This document shows positions 1-9,965 of a stretch of DNA of 32,500 bases, one piece after another. This DNA is from Priapulus caudatus (lineage: Eukaryota; Priapulida; Priapulimorpha; Priapulimorphida; Priapulidae). The first letter of the stretch is position 1. Each line of letters begins with the position of its first letter. The stretch spans positions 44,764 to 77,263 of the forward strand of contig NW_014577159.1 of assembly GCF_000485595.1 (NCBI RefSeq), written 5' to 3'. The position numbers were made by a program, and so were the translations under genes. The notes under the pieces are model-generated. The model saw only the letters and a list, made by a program, of their open reading frames with translations, did no database searches and was not told where the DNA came from.

Positions 1-496
1 CCCAGAAAATAAAGCGTACACTAAAACTCATAAATCACTGATATCGCCATTTTTTCGACGCGGCCCACGCGTTTAATTCGTCGTGTTGGCAGTTGGCAAA
101 CAATTTTGCATCGTTGGTCGGCCGCGCGCGGGAGACTCGCTTTTCCGTGTATATATAATTGTTGGTTGACTCGATAACTCGGACCACAATAAACCGTGCC
201 TGTACGCATCTTTAACGGCCATTGTATACCCAGGAAACCTGCAGGCCGCTAATAGCATGGAGCCCTGTTAGTGGCATACCTAGCTGCAGCACTTCTCGGA
301 ATTCCTTCGCACAACTTCGAGTAATAGCCCCAATAAAGATTTTCAAAGCCACAGAGGAAACAAAAATCTCAGACGCGAGCGACGTCCGTGAAATAAGCCG
401 CGCACTGTGTTCCGCTGTGGCAATGAGAGTCGATAGTCTGCCCTGCAGCAATGACGCACACAGTTCCACCACGGGTACATGATGCTGTCGACTTAC
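1..496. other. No recognisable gene
   Basis: Mixed-composition DNA. Short open frames on both strands (up to about 86 codons) overlap each other and resemble no family I know. The only signal of note is a consensus splice donor on the minus strand at its right edge, described under 497-581. I see no tRNA, no repeat and no promoter. Confidence 0.5.
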
Positions 497-581
497 CTGA
501 TCCGATTCTGGGCGCTGCCGTGACCTTCCGGGTCGGTGGACCGGAAACTACAGATGCGAACAGCGGTGTGAACGCAGCCGG
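497..581 (-). other. Possible small internal exon (splice-signal based)
   Basis: On the minus strand this 85 bp block is preceded by a pyrimidine-rich stretch ending in GTTCAG and followed by a full consensus donor, CAG|GTAAGT (complement of 491-499). It is open in two of the three minus-strand frames. A second block at 784-880 could precede it, since both shared phases stay open across the junction. The encoded sequence is short, Pro/Ala/Val-rich in one frame and Arg/Ser-rich in the other, and I recognise no domain. The donor is stronger than expected by chance at one site, but without transcripts or homology this remains a weak exon call. Confidence 0.22.
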
Positions 582-659
582 CTGAACAGGGGTGATAGGA
601 TTATGTTTACTAAGGCCACTTCTATTTAACATATATTTACGATATACTCAAAGATATCA

Positions 660-725
660 AAAACCCTAAAAAGTGCGCCTAACCTAACCTAAACCCTACA
701 CCCTAACCCTAACCCTGACGCCTAA
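660..725 (+). repeat. Degenerate interstitial telomere-like tract
   Basis: The tract mixes CCTAA units (three in tandem near 678-692) with CCCTAA units (three near 701-716) and decayed variants such as AAACCCTACA. On the minus strand it reads as TTAGG and TTAGGG. TTAGGG is the common animal telomere unit and TTAGG the usual insect one; the mixture prevents lineage assignment. It is too short and too diverged to be a chromosome end, so it is best read as an interstitial relic or repair insertion. Confidence 0.6.
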
Positions 726-783
726 TGTAAATTTATAAATATAATGTTAAAATTAGCAAGTGCCTAGTAAACATACCTACCAC

Positions 784-880
784 CTGCCCGCCTTTTAGGG
801 CCGGCTGCAGTGTGAACAGACAAGCCACGAAGGGGGAGCATATCGTATGCGCTAACTCTGCCACCGATGCTTCGAAACAA
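784..880 (-). other. Possible small exon, partner of 497-581
   Basis: The minus strand has ATATTCAG immediately before position 880 and CAG|GTGGTAGG at the lower-coordinate end (donor GT at 783-782), giving a 97 bp candidate exon. It is open in two frames. Joining it to 497-581 removes a 202 bp intron holding the telomere-like tract and keeps an open frame in both cases. No domain is recognisable, and the upstream join to the frame at 986-1393 via the AAG|GTATAG donor at 1102 meets a stop. Low confidence. Confidence 0.15.
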
Positions 881-985
881 CTGAATATAGTACTTATCAT
901 GATTGACTCATACAGAACACGTATAGTGTAATATGTAGGCCCTATATATATTGTCAACATGTATATCTTCGCATACAGTTAACCG

Positions 986-1393
986 CTATATCACATACGA
1001 GAACACTTTGCAGTGACGTGAAGATACTCGGGCTTCAACTGCGTTCCCTAGCTCTGCCACTCCTTCTCTACTATAACCATCCGATGACAGAATACCTATA
1101 CCTTGGCAGCTTTCTCTTATTTTATAGTTAAACAGTCTTGAGTTGTATGTACAACTGCTAGATATAATCCTTAGCCTCTCCAACATTGCAATCAAGGACC
1201 TTTGCATGTTGACGAAGCCGTGGGTAATCATGTTTAGTGTAGCGTTAGTTCTCCGGTGTAGCTCTACAAGTGAGCTGCCACATAATTCTTGCACAGCACG
1301 TGAACTCTCAATAAATAAATTTAGGTCCGTGGCTACGCGACCTCGGTTCCGGACGGAGAGCCGCCTAGGCCTATTCGTTCCGACCATGCCCAC
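986..1393 (-). CDS. Unidentified 135-codon open frame, possible exon
   Basis: Open minus-strand frame; the first in-frame ATG is at 1387. The middle third (about residues 25-70) has regularly spaced Leu, Ile, Val and Met with polar residues between, compatible with an amphipathic helix, and the C-terminal third is Ser/Gly/Arg-rich. A splice-donor-like AAG|GTATAG lies inside it (exon end 1102). I recognise no family. The plus strand is also open over 1143-1430, so the frame may be fortuitous. If real it would more likely be an exon of a mobile-element or regulatory protein than a full gene. The ~105 bp between it and 880 shows nothing further. Confidence 0.2.
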   Translation of the reverse strand: MGMVGTNRPRRLSVRNRGRVATDLNLFIESSRAVQELCGSSLVELHRRTNATLNMITHGFVNMQRSLIAMLERLRIISSSCTYNSRLFNYKIRESCQGIGILSSDGYSREGVAELGNAVEARVSSRHCKVFSYVI

Positions 1394-1458
1394 TCACAGC
1401 ATGATCTTGCGACATCGTACAGCCGCATGATTGCGCACGGGACACTCGTGCTGAGTGC

Positions 1459-1650
1459 CGAGTGTGTGCTGTGTGTGTGGTGTGTGTGTCTGTGGTTCTG
1501 TCTGTGTGTGGTGTGGTGTGTGTGTGTGGTGTGTGTCTGTGTGTGTGGTGTGTGTGTGTCGTGTGGCGTGTGTGTGTGTGTGTCGTGGTGGTGTGTGTGT
1601 CGGTTGTGTGTGTGATAGAGAGAAGAGAGAGAGAAAGAGAGAGAAGAGAG
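1459..1650 (+). repeat. Interrupted (GT)n / (GA)n compound microsatellite
   Basis: About 155 bp of GT dinucleotides broken by GGT, CTG and TCG interruptions is followed by about 40 bp of GA-rich sequence. Three overlapping plus-strand open frames rich in Cys and Val are translations of this tract and are not genes. The many single-base interruptions indicate an old array. Confidence 0.95.
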
Positions 1651-1783
1651 GCGAATGGGATGTGTGTGTAATCCGACGGCGAAGAATTCTACTGTGTAAG
1701 TGTGCAGCAGGCTAGCGTGTGATTACTTGGTGTTGGGCAGATGAGCATCTGACCGCAAATTTGACCGGCATTTACAGGTGATT

Positions 1784-1890
1784 ATAGGCGAAATAGAGTA
1801 GAGAAACATTAAGACTTTGGTAGTAAATACATTTCGTGTTGATTTACCTTTTTTTATTTTTTATTGAGACGTTCCAAGTGCCTGTGATTC
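1784..1890 (+). repeat. Dispersed repeat, copy 1 (partner at 5485-5586)
   Basis: This stretch aligns with 5485-5586 in the same orientation. The shared landmarks occur in order: AGGC, CATTAAGA, GGTAGTAAATA, ATTT, a T-rich segment, ATTGA and CAAGTG. Similarity fades on both sides. It is an unclassified interspersed repeat, possibly the 3' part of a retroposon; no poly(A) tail, terminal repeats or target duplication are evident. Confidence 0.5.
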
Positions 1891-2964
1891 TGACGCTGTT
1901 CAAGCTGCAATGTTAGTATCCCCCCCCACACACATTCTGACGTAACTCCTCCACCACGTAATAGGTTAGAATAACCTACTAGAAGGAAATCCTCGTTCCT
2001 AGACACTACCCCAACAAAATCCCCCCGAATAACCTGTATGTTGTAAGTGGCATCTCACAGCCGTGAGTCACAAGTTGACACATCTGTCAGGCATTTAGAA
2101 TTACGCAGTGACGCAATCACTACTTTCAATCGAGGATCTATACTAGACACGTAGTACTGCTATCACTCACCACAGCCATCACCACTACTACCGCCGCCGC
2201 CGCTGATGCTACCGCCATCTATCGTGGAAAATGGTAATTGCTTGACATCTACATGTGATACCGATCATAGATTGATCTCTTCATTTATCGCATGTTAATT
2301 ATTATAGCAGGTTATTTATCGTTGAATTTCTGTCGAACGGTGTGTCTAAATCCCGAAACGGCTGCAAGTTAACAAATCATCGCTAAAATCCCATTAAGGT
2401 ATCAGCCTGATGAAATTATCGATTGAATAGTTTCTAGAGTATTGTTATGTAAATTATGGTACCGTAAGCGCAACATTCTGATTTCAGCGCCATTATGTAT
2501 ACATTATTATGTATACCATAATTATGGTAACCTAACATGGTTGTTTCGAAGCCATGTGCATATATCCTATTATACGCCATAAATAAAATAAGACGATCTC
2601 TTAGAGTACAAACATTTTTCATTCCTTTCACGTGCACCAACTAATCAACTAATAACGAATGAAGCGTCGAGCAATTAGCGGCAGGCTTTAATTAATGTAA
2701 CCCACTGAGTTGTTTATGTCTAAATCTCATATGCAAATTAGTACTGCAGTCTTTCATATTGCCATTCTGGATTGTCGTAAACGTAAAAACTGACATACTG
2801 ACACGATATAGGTTATTACTAGGAAATTATGGCGAGATTCCGATGCCAGCGACAGCGATTAGTGGCTAAATCTTTTTAGTGTTTTATTTCTGATTTTTAT
2901 TTGCGTACTTTTGTCTATAATAAACAAACGATATTGGGGAAAGGGACAAGAACGATAAAGAATG
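1891..2964. other. No recognisable gene
   Basis: AT-richer DNA. It holds a C homopolymer near 1921-1928, a short CCG run at 2191-2203, and a near-duplicate of an AATTATGGTA motif around 2453 and 2520. A minus-strand frame of 68 codons (2434-2640) crosses these repeats and resembles nothing known. No promoter, RNA or element ends are supported. Confidence 0.5.
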
Positions 2965-3168
2965 GGGAGCGGAGTGGAAAAGAAAGAGAGAGAGAGAGAG
3001 ATAGAGAAACAGAGGGAAAATGAAAGCGCGATGTACTTGCGCTGTCGGGAGAGAGAGAGAGAGGAGGGAGTGAGAGCGAGAGAGTGAGAGAGAGTGGCGA
3101 GAGAGAGGGGCAGAGAGAGAGGGATAGGGAGAGAGAAACAGAGAGAGAGAGAGAGAGAGAGAGAATGC
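2965..3168 (+). repeat. Interrupted (GA)n tract
   Basis: Purine-rich GA repeat with GGGA and GTGA interruptions, ending in a clean (GA) run at about 3138-3163. The long minus-strand open frame over 2859-3581 (240 codons) exists because this tract reads as Ser/Leu repeats without stops; it is not a gene. Confidence 0.95.
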
Positions 3169-4639
3169 GACGACGAAATTTCAATGCGCGAGGGAGTGCT
3201 TAAAAAGGAGTGGTTTAACTCACGCCGGTGATTGCTTACCGGGAATGTACTACTTTCTCCAGTAGGTGAAAAATAATTGATGACAGTATTTCGAAACGGG
3301 TGCGCAATCTGTCTCGCAAATGAAACGAGATTTTCCGATAATCCATCTTTAGCCACGCGTCTGCTTCGACAGTATGTGAGTAATTGGCGTTTGATTATTC
3401 GAGTTCTACCTCGTAATTGCTTGCGAAATTCACTTTTTTTCCAGCGGCAGAAACCTCGTTTGATTTCGGTAACGAGTTTGGTGAGACTATTCGTTGCGTC
3501 TTTCGGAAAGAATGCGGCGGTTATATGCAACCGAATTGTAGAGTGGGGTGCAAGGAGGGTCATGTATAGAAAGTGGTTCACGTCGCATCACTTTCTTCTT
3601 TCTCGGTCGCATTCGCCAGACCGCTCTCCAATTAATCCAATTTCTGTGGGAGTTCCTTTCTATCGGTCGTGTCCTCATTATCTCACAGGTATTTCACATG
3701 GCCGTAAAACGCAATAGACGCTATTAGGTGAAGTGCAAATCAATCTGAAACTCAATTGGGTTCTTCGCTATTGGCGTGGCACTCTATAACCACGTGTTCA
3801 CCTGAAATTTAATTGTGCGTGAAATGCGAAGATGCGTCTTTATTTAATTATATCCAAAAAAAGGGGGGGGTTATAAAAGCCTGTGTGATCACCACGCTGA
3901 GGTCTTCACTAGACATTGTGATCGCGGGTTCTGCTCTGTTAAAGCGCCAAGAACGGCAAATAAAATATATGAGTTTATTAATTTTCGCTAAAACGGGTCC
4001 GGTACGTACGTACGTATTCAGCACTAAATCGATTCAACGTCTGTGTTTCGATCAACGACAGTGTTAGACCAGAGAGTATTAGACGTGAATACAGCAGTGA
4101 AGAAGTCAAGATGACGTTTTAAAACGCTCGATTCAGCGGTGAGTCGGAGAAGTGTGAAGAGTCGAACGACATTTGTTTGCTATTTTACACTTAGAGAGGC
4201 AACCGTCGTGATCACGATGATGTATGAGGCAGTGATCTTAGAGTGGATTTAGTTTGAAGGCACTTTCAATTTTCTCTCGTCTGAGAGCCAATTGAAAAAC
4301 CTTTTAATGTATTTTCCTGTTTTTGTTTAGATGTACGCCTAAATAATGTTTTCAGATTGCCAATTATAACACCGCCCTCTATCGGTACAGATGGAATAGA
4401 TATTTACTAATCACTTCGCTACGTATATATTATATATAAATTAGATAAATATAATATAGAGATATTCTAATAACACATATATTATAATATATATTTTTGC
4501 TGATGTTCATATCGTATCATAAATCACGAATCATCTCCTTGATAGAGCCTGGTTTTTTGATGACTCGTTTACTCATCATGTTCTTGACGAATCGCACAAG
4601 CACCAGTCAGTTCAACCCTTTCAGGCAATAAACGCACAC
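3169..4639. other. No recognisable gene
   Basis: Unique-looking DNA. A 146-codon plus-strand frame (3277-3717) has no recognisable domain, is overlapped by minus-strand frames and has no supporting splice or promoter pattern. A G homopolymer lies near 3863-3870 and an AT-rich palindromic patch at about 4420-4495. Otherwise nothing is assignable. Confidence 0.5.
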
Positions 4640-5450
4640 GTGGAAGCTTTCAACACCAAACCAGATGAGACGGGATTCACTGCGCCGCGGCCCCAGAGAA
4701 GCGTTGCCCCACCAAGAAAGGCAGCGTGTTTATCCCCCACGTGCCGGCGCGCGCACCGCGATCTTGCTAGCCCAGCCGCTCCATTTCCGCCCTGTCAAGG
4801 GCGCACCGCATGCGCAGAAAATTGCCTCAACGACAGTATACCAGCGACCTGGCAACAACGTTGTGATTGCGTGCGCCGAACTGCACTACGAGCCCCAGCC
4901 GCATAAGCACCGCTGAGAGTCCGATGAGCTGGCAGGCGAACAGAATCCGCAGATTTTTGCACGATGGGCACACACACAGAGAAGGGCACACATTTAGCAA
5001 CGTGAACAGTGTTCTACGCTTGTTATAAAACGTAAAAATCAACCGGAGTAAGTGTTTCGTAACGAGCCTGTGTCACGCGAATCATCAGAAAGACTGTAGA
5101 CATTCTGACATTCTCGCCGAATCCTTTGCCCAGTATATCGAAATGGCTGCTCAAATCAGGAAACACTGTACCGGCGGCCTTCGTGACCTCACTTGTTGGG
5201 CGCCCCATAACGCTGGAACGTTTTTTGCAGACGTTCCCAAGCGAGGCTCGTACAGGCGTTGCATCAAGCAGTTGCGGCCGCCCTGCTCGCCTGCGCTATA
5301 CCCATATACTGGCACTGAACACCGCGCGGTGGCAGCGCGCATCCTGAAACGACCCCCCCCCGCCCACCATATCCACGCTCCCTCACCCTCATGTCAGGCT
5401 TAAGCTTATTTCTCGTCGCTATGCGAGGTGGAGGAGTCCTAGCTATAGAA
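4640..5450. other. GC-richer block without an identifiable gene
   Basis: Base composition rises in G+C and CpG relative to both flanks (especially about 4670-4930 and 5260-5400). Several frames of 60-90 codons are open on both strands, as expected for GC-rich DNA, and none shows a recognisable motif. It could be a CpG-rich regulatory segment or the edge of a diverged gene. The sequence does not decide between these. Confidence 0.3.
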
Positions 5451-5484
5451 GGCCCTTGCACCTTCGCAACCTTCTCGAAAGAGA

Positions 5485-5586
5485 GTAGGCCGATACTAGA
5501 CAGCATTAAGAATTGGGTAGTAAATAGATTTCTCGTATTTAGTTAGGCATTATATTTAATTGAAAGCGCTCAAGTGCTGTGTCTAG
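5485..5586 (+). repeat. Dispersed repeat, copy 2 (partner at 1784-1890)
   Basis: Same-orientation partner of 1784-1890. The landmarks CATTAAGA, GGTAGTAAATA, ATTT and CAAGTG recur at nearly the same spacing, with a few short insertions or deletions. Copies about 3.7 kb apart with several differences point to an old interspersed family rather than a recent local duplication. Confidence 0.5.
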
Positions 5587-5589
5587 TCA

Positions 5590-5870
5590 TAAGGGGTATT
5601 CTAACCTAGCCAACGCAGCGTTTGCTTGAGCTAGTTAGTAGTAGTAGCGCAGTACTAGTACTAAGTACTACCTAGTTACTAGTAAATTAAGTAATACTAT
5701 TTATCTATTTAGCTCCCTGCCGTCCCTGTGTAGGCAACTTATACACTATAGTCACTAGTAGTGCTTGTAACTTAAGTAGTTACTACCTGACTAAGTAGCT
5801 AGTATCTTAATTCACTAGTATTTATTTGTAACATGTAGCTTGTAGTAATATAGATAGTACTCGTAGTGTG
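5590..5870. repeat. CTAG/ACTAGT-rich irregular tract
   Basis: The segment is crowded with CTAGT, ACTAGT, AGTACT and TAGTAG words without a fixed period, for example AGTACTAGTACTAAGTACT near 5650. Many of the words are palindromic, so the two strands look alike. It does not fit a simple microsatellite; it may be a decayed satellite or a low-complexity remnant. No gene. Confidence 0.55.
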
Positions 5871-7398
5871 GAATGTACGCAAAGTGCTAATGTTATATGC
5901 CGGCCGTGATCAAGCACCGCAAGAACGTATTAAAACAAACATACAAGGAACGGGCTTGTTAGATAGCATGGATACCACAGCACGTCACTCGTGCAAGCAT
6001 CAGGCCTCGCACGAACACAGCCCATGACTCACGCATATTAGACATTACCGCTAGGAACCATGCGCTGCGCATCTGTGTATAGTATCACGTCGAGTGGAAC
6101 AACGAAGGATTTACGCGCACCTTTCTAAGTTAGTCTAGTCAAGAAGTCAGTTAAATTATTGTCCACTGTTTCAATGGCATGACAGCAGCTCGCAGCATCT
6201 CGGCTCGCGACGATTTTCCGATCGCATGGCAAACGCAAACACCTATAGATTCGGACTTCGACGGTATTTTCCGATCGCAGTTTGCAGACGCAATACAACT
6301 AAATGAGATTCTAAATTTCAGATCTCCGACCCACACGAAATAGCGTTCCCAATTGCGCGTAAGCAACTCATTCACGTGGCACCGAAATTCGTTCCAATGT
6401 AACTCGACGCACACTGAAATAACTTACAAGCCCTGACAAACCATATACGCACGGGGTTTTGCCACTTTCAACATGTGCGACGTCATAATTCTCGCGCATC
6501 GCGTCATTTAACATCGATTCATCGTCTGCTTATTGCAAACACCGACCGCTCGACCACGGATGATCTACGGCAGCCGGTCGAGTGACTACGGGATCAGCTG
6601 GTGGCCGGTCAATTCCGCGCAGCTCCGGCGAGACGCCACTGACGACAGTACTTGCGTGGGGGAGCGCTGGTACCGGAGCGCGACACAGCCAGGGGCTCAC
6701 TCACGTCTGCGAGCATGCCGCGACGAACATCGTACAACGAGCACAGAGTCCGATCTGCGCAATATCGAGGCCGTTACGTCGAGCTATTCAGGCGTGCATG
6801 TACGCTCGAAGGCGAGCACGGGTACATCGAGGGGCTGACCGGTGACACCGGCTGACAGCTAACATCATTTGTCAACTTTCTAATTTTATCAATTAAAGGC
6901 TGAAAATAGTTATAAATATTAAGACGAAATTATTTAAAGACGTTATCATAATTGCATATAATCCGCCATTTCTGACCTCTTCAGGAATAGAATCAATCCA
7001 GTAGACCGAGAAACAAGAGATAAGATATGACATAATTGATCATATACTCGATATATTATGCAGTATAAGAAACGACCAGGCATGAACTTCAACCATATGC
7101 CATCATAAAGAAGCTCCTATGTGCACCATAAATTGGGGACCGTAGCGCATGAAAGGTCGTTAGCGAATACGCTAGGAGTAGAACACATAACCAAGGTGAC
7201 TCGACATTATTAGCTCTAAACACTGGCCACCATATGAACCAGAAAATCTATGAGAAGGGCAAATCGTCCGCGTAAATTATAAATAAAAAAAAATCGACAA
7301 CGACGCGAAGGGCAGCCCAATGAATCCGTGAAGGAACCAGATGGCTCCGATAATTAAAAGCCACACAGCACAATTCCAGATAGACTCGTACGGGCCTT
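5871..7398. other. No recognisable gene; one short direct repeat
   Basis: Inside lies a pair of related ~20 bp sequences, 6207-6226 and 6259-6279 (shared core ATTTTCCGATCGCA). A GC-richer patch at 6540-6850 is open in several frames on the plus strand without a recognisable motif; a minus-strand 87-codon frame covers 6151-6414. From 6860 to 7398 the DNA is AT-rich. No gene, RNA or element boundary can be supported. Confidence 0.45.
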
Positions 7399-7897
7399 AC
7401 AGTATAGTTAGTGGACCGTGTCAAAACTCTCCACCGTGGGCGATCTAAGCTATTCGCCGTTACTCTGTCGAAAAATTCTCAGGAAAATCCCTCGAAGAAG
7501 CCTCGCGCGCCATCTATGACGTCCATATGTACCAAATAACTCAGCGTTATATAAATAAAAATCAATTAAATAAATCGAAATCGCTTTTCTAGAGGAAAAC
7601 CTACGCGTCCAACTCACAAGTTAGCAATTACGAGCATTGCATTTATTCTCGGCCCTATCGGGCATAGTCGAGAAGCTTCGCAAGCGCGCACAAATCCTCA
7701 AACTTGGAACCGATTACAGGCCTCTGACAGACACCGTGAACTATTCGAAATACTACGTATTTCCGAGCAGCGAACTCGATGAAAAGACACATGCGACGGA
7801 GGGCGAGTTACAGCTTGATCGGCACTCGTTCGCGCTCTTGCTGGCTTCAGCGCGCGGATGGGCAGATACAATATCCGGCTGCAGATCGCCAGAGAGA
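7399..7897 (+). repeat. Long direct repeat, copy A
   Basis: The segment aligns in the same orientation with 8643-9077. Shared landmarks in order are ACAGTATA, CTCTC/CTCC, a run with TCTAAG, AAATTCTC, CCTCGAAGA, GCCTCGCGCGCCATCTATG, GCGTTA, AAATAAATCGAAATCGCTTT or close variants, TAGCAATTAC, ATTCTCG, CTTCGCAA, ACCGATTA, GCAGCGAA and ATGAAAAG. The offset drifts from 1247 to 1227 bp, showing small indels. The copies are diverged, so the duplication is old, or both are copies of a dispersed family. Copy A keeps an open frame that copy B has lost. Confidence 0.7.
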
Positions 7898-8086
7898 CCG
7901 GAGTACAAGATTGGCCCCTTGCGCAAAAGATGCGTTGTTATCACACCGACCCCGCCGACAAGCGGTAAGCCGCGCACTCCCGGACTGGCGCACCAGCGGC
8001 CGTGCGGATGTTATGCGAAGCACTCTGCGCCGCTAGACTCCATTCGCGCTGGCACGAGGAAGGGCGGCGCGCGCCATAGCGTATAG
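7637..8086 (+). pseudogene. Open frame of ~149 codons; possible AFG1-like ATPase fragment
   Basis: The plus-strand frame is open from 7625 to 8086 and has no in-frame ATG near its start (a stop lies at 7622), so it would have to be an exon or relic. Around residues 1-50 it shows a hydrophobic/basic helix-like stretch, then a Thr-Asp-Tyr-Arg block, and 10 residues after that Arg a Tyr-Tyr pair. AFG1-family mitochondrial ATPases (AFG1L/LACE1) have an Asp-Tyr-Arg block followed at the same distance by Tyr-Tyr, after the Walker region. That is my only basis; no Walker motifs are present here. The second half (GC-rich) looks non-homologous. Copy B keeps the DYR codons but is interrupted. The alternative is a fortuitous open frame in a transposon-derived repeat. 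Confidence 0.25.
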
Positions 8087-8642
8087 CGTCAGCGTAACAT
8101 CGCGAGAGTTTTCGGGACAGCTGTACAGACTCTCGCTAGCGGCTACATCGCTTTCGAGGGCGTTTTCCGATTAGATTCTGAACAGCGTTGTACATCCTAC
8201 GCCGCGTATACGTACCTGCCGTATTTTCGACCTTATCTGGCGTTCTCCACTATCTTTCACCTTCTCGCACTCTCCCGCAGTCCTTCTCTCTCTCCTCTCT
8301 CGCTCTCCATGCTCGCCTCTGCCTAGCAAGCGGTTCATGATACGCATTATATATTGGTCAGTGTGGCGGCGTGTTGTAGGATATATCTATAAAAATACCC
8401 CTGGCCCAGACGCCAAGCACGTGCTCGCCAGAACGGCCCGTCCGCACGATAGCACGCTGTGTCCAAGACATAGTCAAATTCGCATAATTTCATATCGCTT
8501 GGAATCTTACTATCCGAACTCGAAGGAATCCAGTCTAAACAACATGCAATCGTCAGGCCTGCCGGAGAACTAAGATGCTGGTGATAGCCCACTCACTAAT
8601 CACTAAGACACTCCAGCTAATCACTCGACGCCTTAACTCGGA
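7898..8642. other. Spacer between the two long repeats
   Basis: GC-rich up to about 8100, then mixed. It contains a short pyrimidine tract at about 8266-8310 (CTCTC-rich) and two overlapping opposite-strand frames of about 80 codons near 8340-8590 with no recognisable motif. Nothing else can be assigned. Confidence 0.45.
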
Positions 8643-9077
8643 CAGTATATTACGCTACACATACAACGATTAAACTAGTTATGAAGCGTGCAAATCTCTC
8701 AGCGGGCAGTCTAAGGAAAATTCTCTAGGACAATACCTCGAAGAGAGCCTCGCGCGCCATCTATGGGACGCGATATGTATCGAGAATAAGTTCAGGCGTT
8801 AAATAAATAAATAGAAATCGCTTTCTAGAATCGAAAACCTAACGCCCAACCAAAAAACTAGCAATTACTACATTGATTATTCTCGCCTATCGTGCAGAAG
8901 TCGAAAGCTCTTCGCAATCGCCAGAACTCTCATTGACCGATTATCGCTTTCTGATAGTACCCAGCGGGCTCGAGTAGTTAGTTCTACATAGAGGGCAGCG
9001 AATTGGATGAAAAGGCGCCACGAGGTTGCGCTGTTCGGCTCGCGCGTATGATCCGGCGCAGATCGTCGAGAATGAAC
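8643..9077 (+). repeat. Long direct repeat, copy B (decayed)
   Basis: Partner of copy A. The best-preserved stretch is around 8733-8765 (CTCGAAGAGAGCCTCGCGCG and onward). In the part corresponding to the open frame of copy A, the DYR codons survive at 8939-8947, but a TAG stop follows within about 10 codons and there are frame-changing indels. A segment of roughly 30 bp matching copy A around 7795-7845 is missing. B therefore looks like a non-coding relic. Confidence 0.65.
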
Positions 9078-9646
9078 GTTTCACAGAACTGTCGGTTCCT
9101 ATTGACGATCATTTTAAATTAATCGCGTCAACCCATCAACGGTTATCAGTACGTAGACACCGTGCATACGTAGCATCCCCAATATAGTATCAAGAGGCAT
9201 AATAGAGTCCTATTATTACTATTGATAGTATCTTCAACAATCCGTGCACGTATGAGTTAGTTGAGTGAGGTTCAAATGCAAACTCACACGGCTATGTAAT
9301 AGTACTAGATGTATCTGATACCACAACAGCAATTATTTCCGCAGAAGGAAACAAGTCACAGAATACACTGCCTGGCTGGCATCATTTGTTAGGCATTACG
9401 CAACATTCACCGTGGTAAATTATTTAGAAGCACTTACAGTAAATTACATTGCTGCAGTCGGCCACAGTTGCTTTGCGTACTGAAATCTGAATGAAATGCC
9501 GCAATGTAGCTCGCATTGCCGCTCGCAAGGATTCGGAAAGTGGCGTAATCGGGCAAAACGGAATATCATATCCACAGCGAATTCACAATAGATTCTCGCT
9601 TAATAAACAACCTATTTGCACATCGTGTGAGCTTAAAGCGGTCCAT
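9078..9646. other. No recognisable gene
   Basis: Mixed-composition DNA between copy B and the CA tract. A plus-strand frame begins at 9491 with an ATG but its length comes from the downstream CA repeat. No promoter or element ends are visible. Confidence 0.5.
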
Positions 9647-9965
9647 GCACACACACATATACACAGCACACCCACCACATCACACCCCCACCACACCACA
9701 CACACACCCACACCACACACACACACACACACACACACACACCACACACACACACACAACCAACACAACCACAACACACACACAACACACATACACACAC
9801 ACCACACACACACACACCACACACACACCACACCCAGCACACACACCCGCGCGCGCGCGCGCGCGCGTACACCAACACTACACCAACACCCACAAACACA
9901 AACACACACACATCAATAACACACACAAGGCACCAACACGCACACACAAACACACACACAGGCAC
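9647..9965 (+). repeat. Interrupted (CA)n microsatellite with (CG)10
   Basis: About 320 bp of CA repeats interrupted by CCA, CAACA and ATA units. At 9848-9867 lies an uninterrupted (CG)10 run. Alternating purine-pyrimidine sequence of both kinds is classically prone to Z-DNA. His/Thr-rich frames on the plus strand and Cys/Val-rich frames on the minus strand are translations of the repeat. Confidence 0.95.

Noticed and set aside
561-824. Terminal inverted repeats of a MITE (GTGTGAACGCAGCCGGCT and GCCGGCTGCAGTGTGAAC)
   Set aside because: Only about 9 bases match, and the shared GCCGGC core is itself palindromic, so orientation is ambiguous and no element can be defined.
784-1393. Three-exon minus-strand gene joining 986-1393 to 784-880 and 497-581
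   Set aside because: Using the AAG|GTATAG donor at 1102, the required phase runs into a TAG stop in the 784-880 block.
2859-3581. 240-codon minus-strand open frame
   Set aside because: Its length comes from a GA tract read as Ser/Leu repeats. The rest shows no domain and is contradicted by overlapping frames on the other strand.
3277-3717. 146-codon plus-strand frame as a gene
   Set aside because: No recognisable motif, no splice or promoter context, and an overlapping open frame on the other strand.
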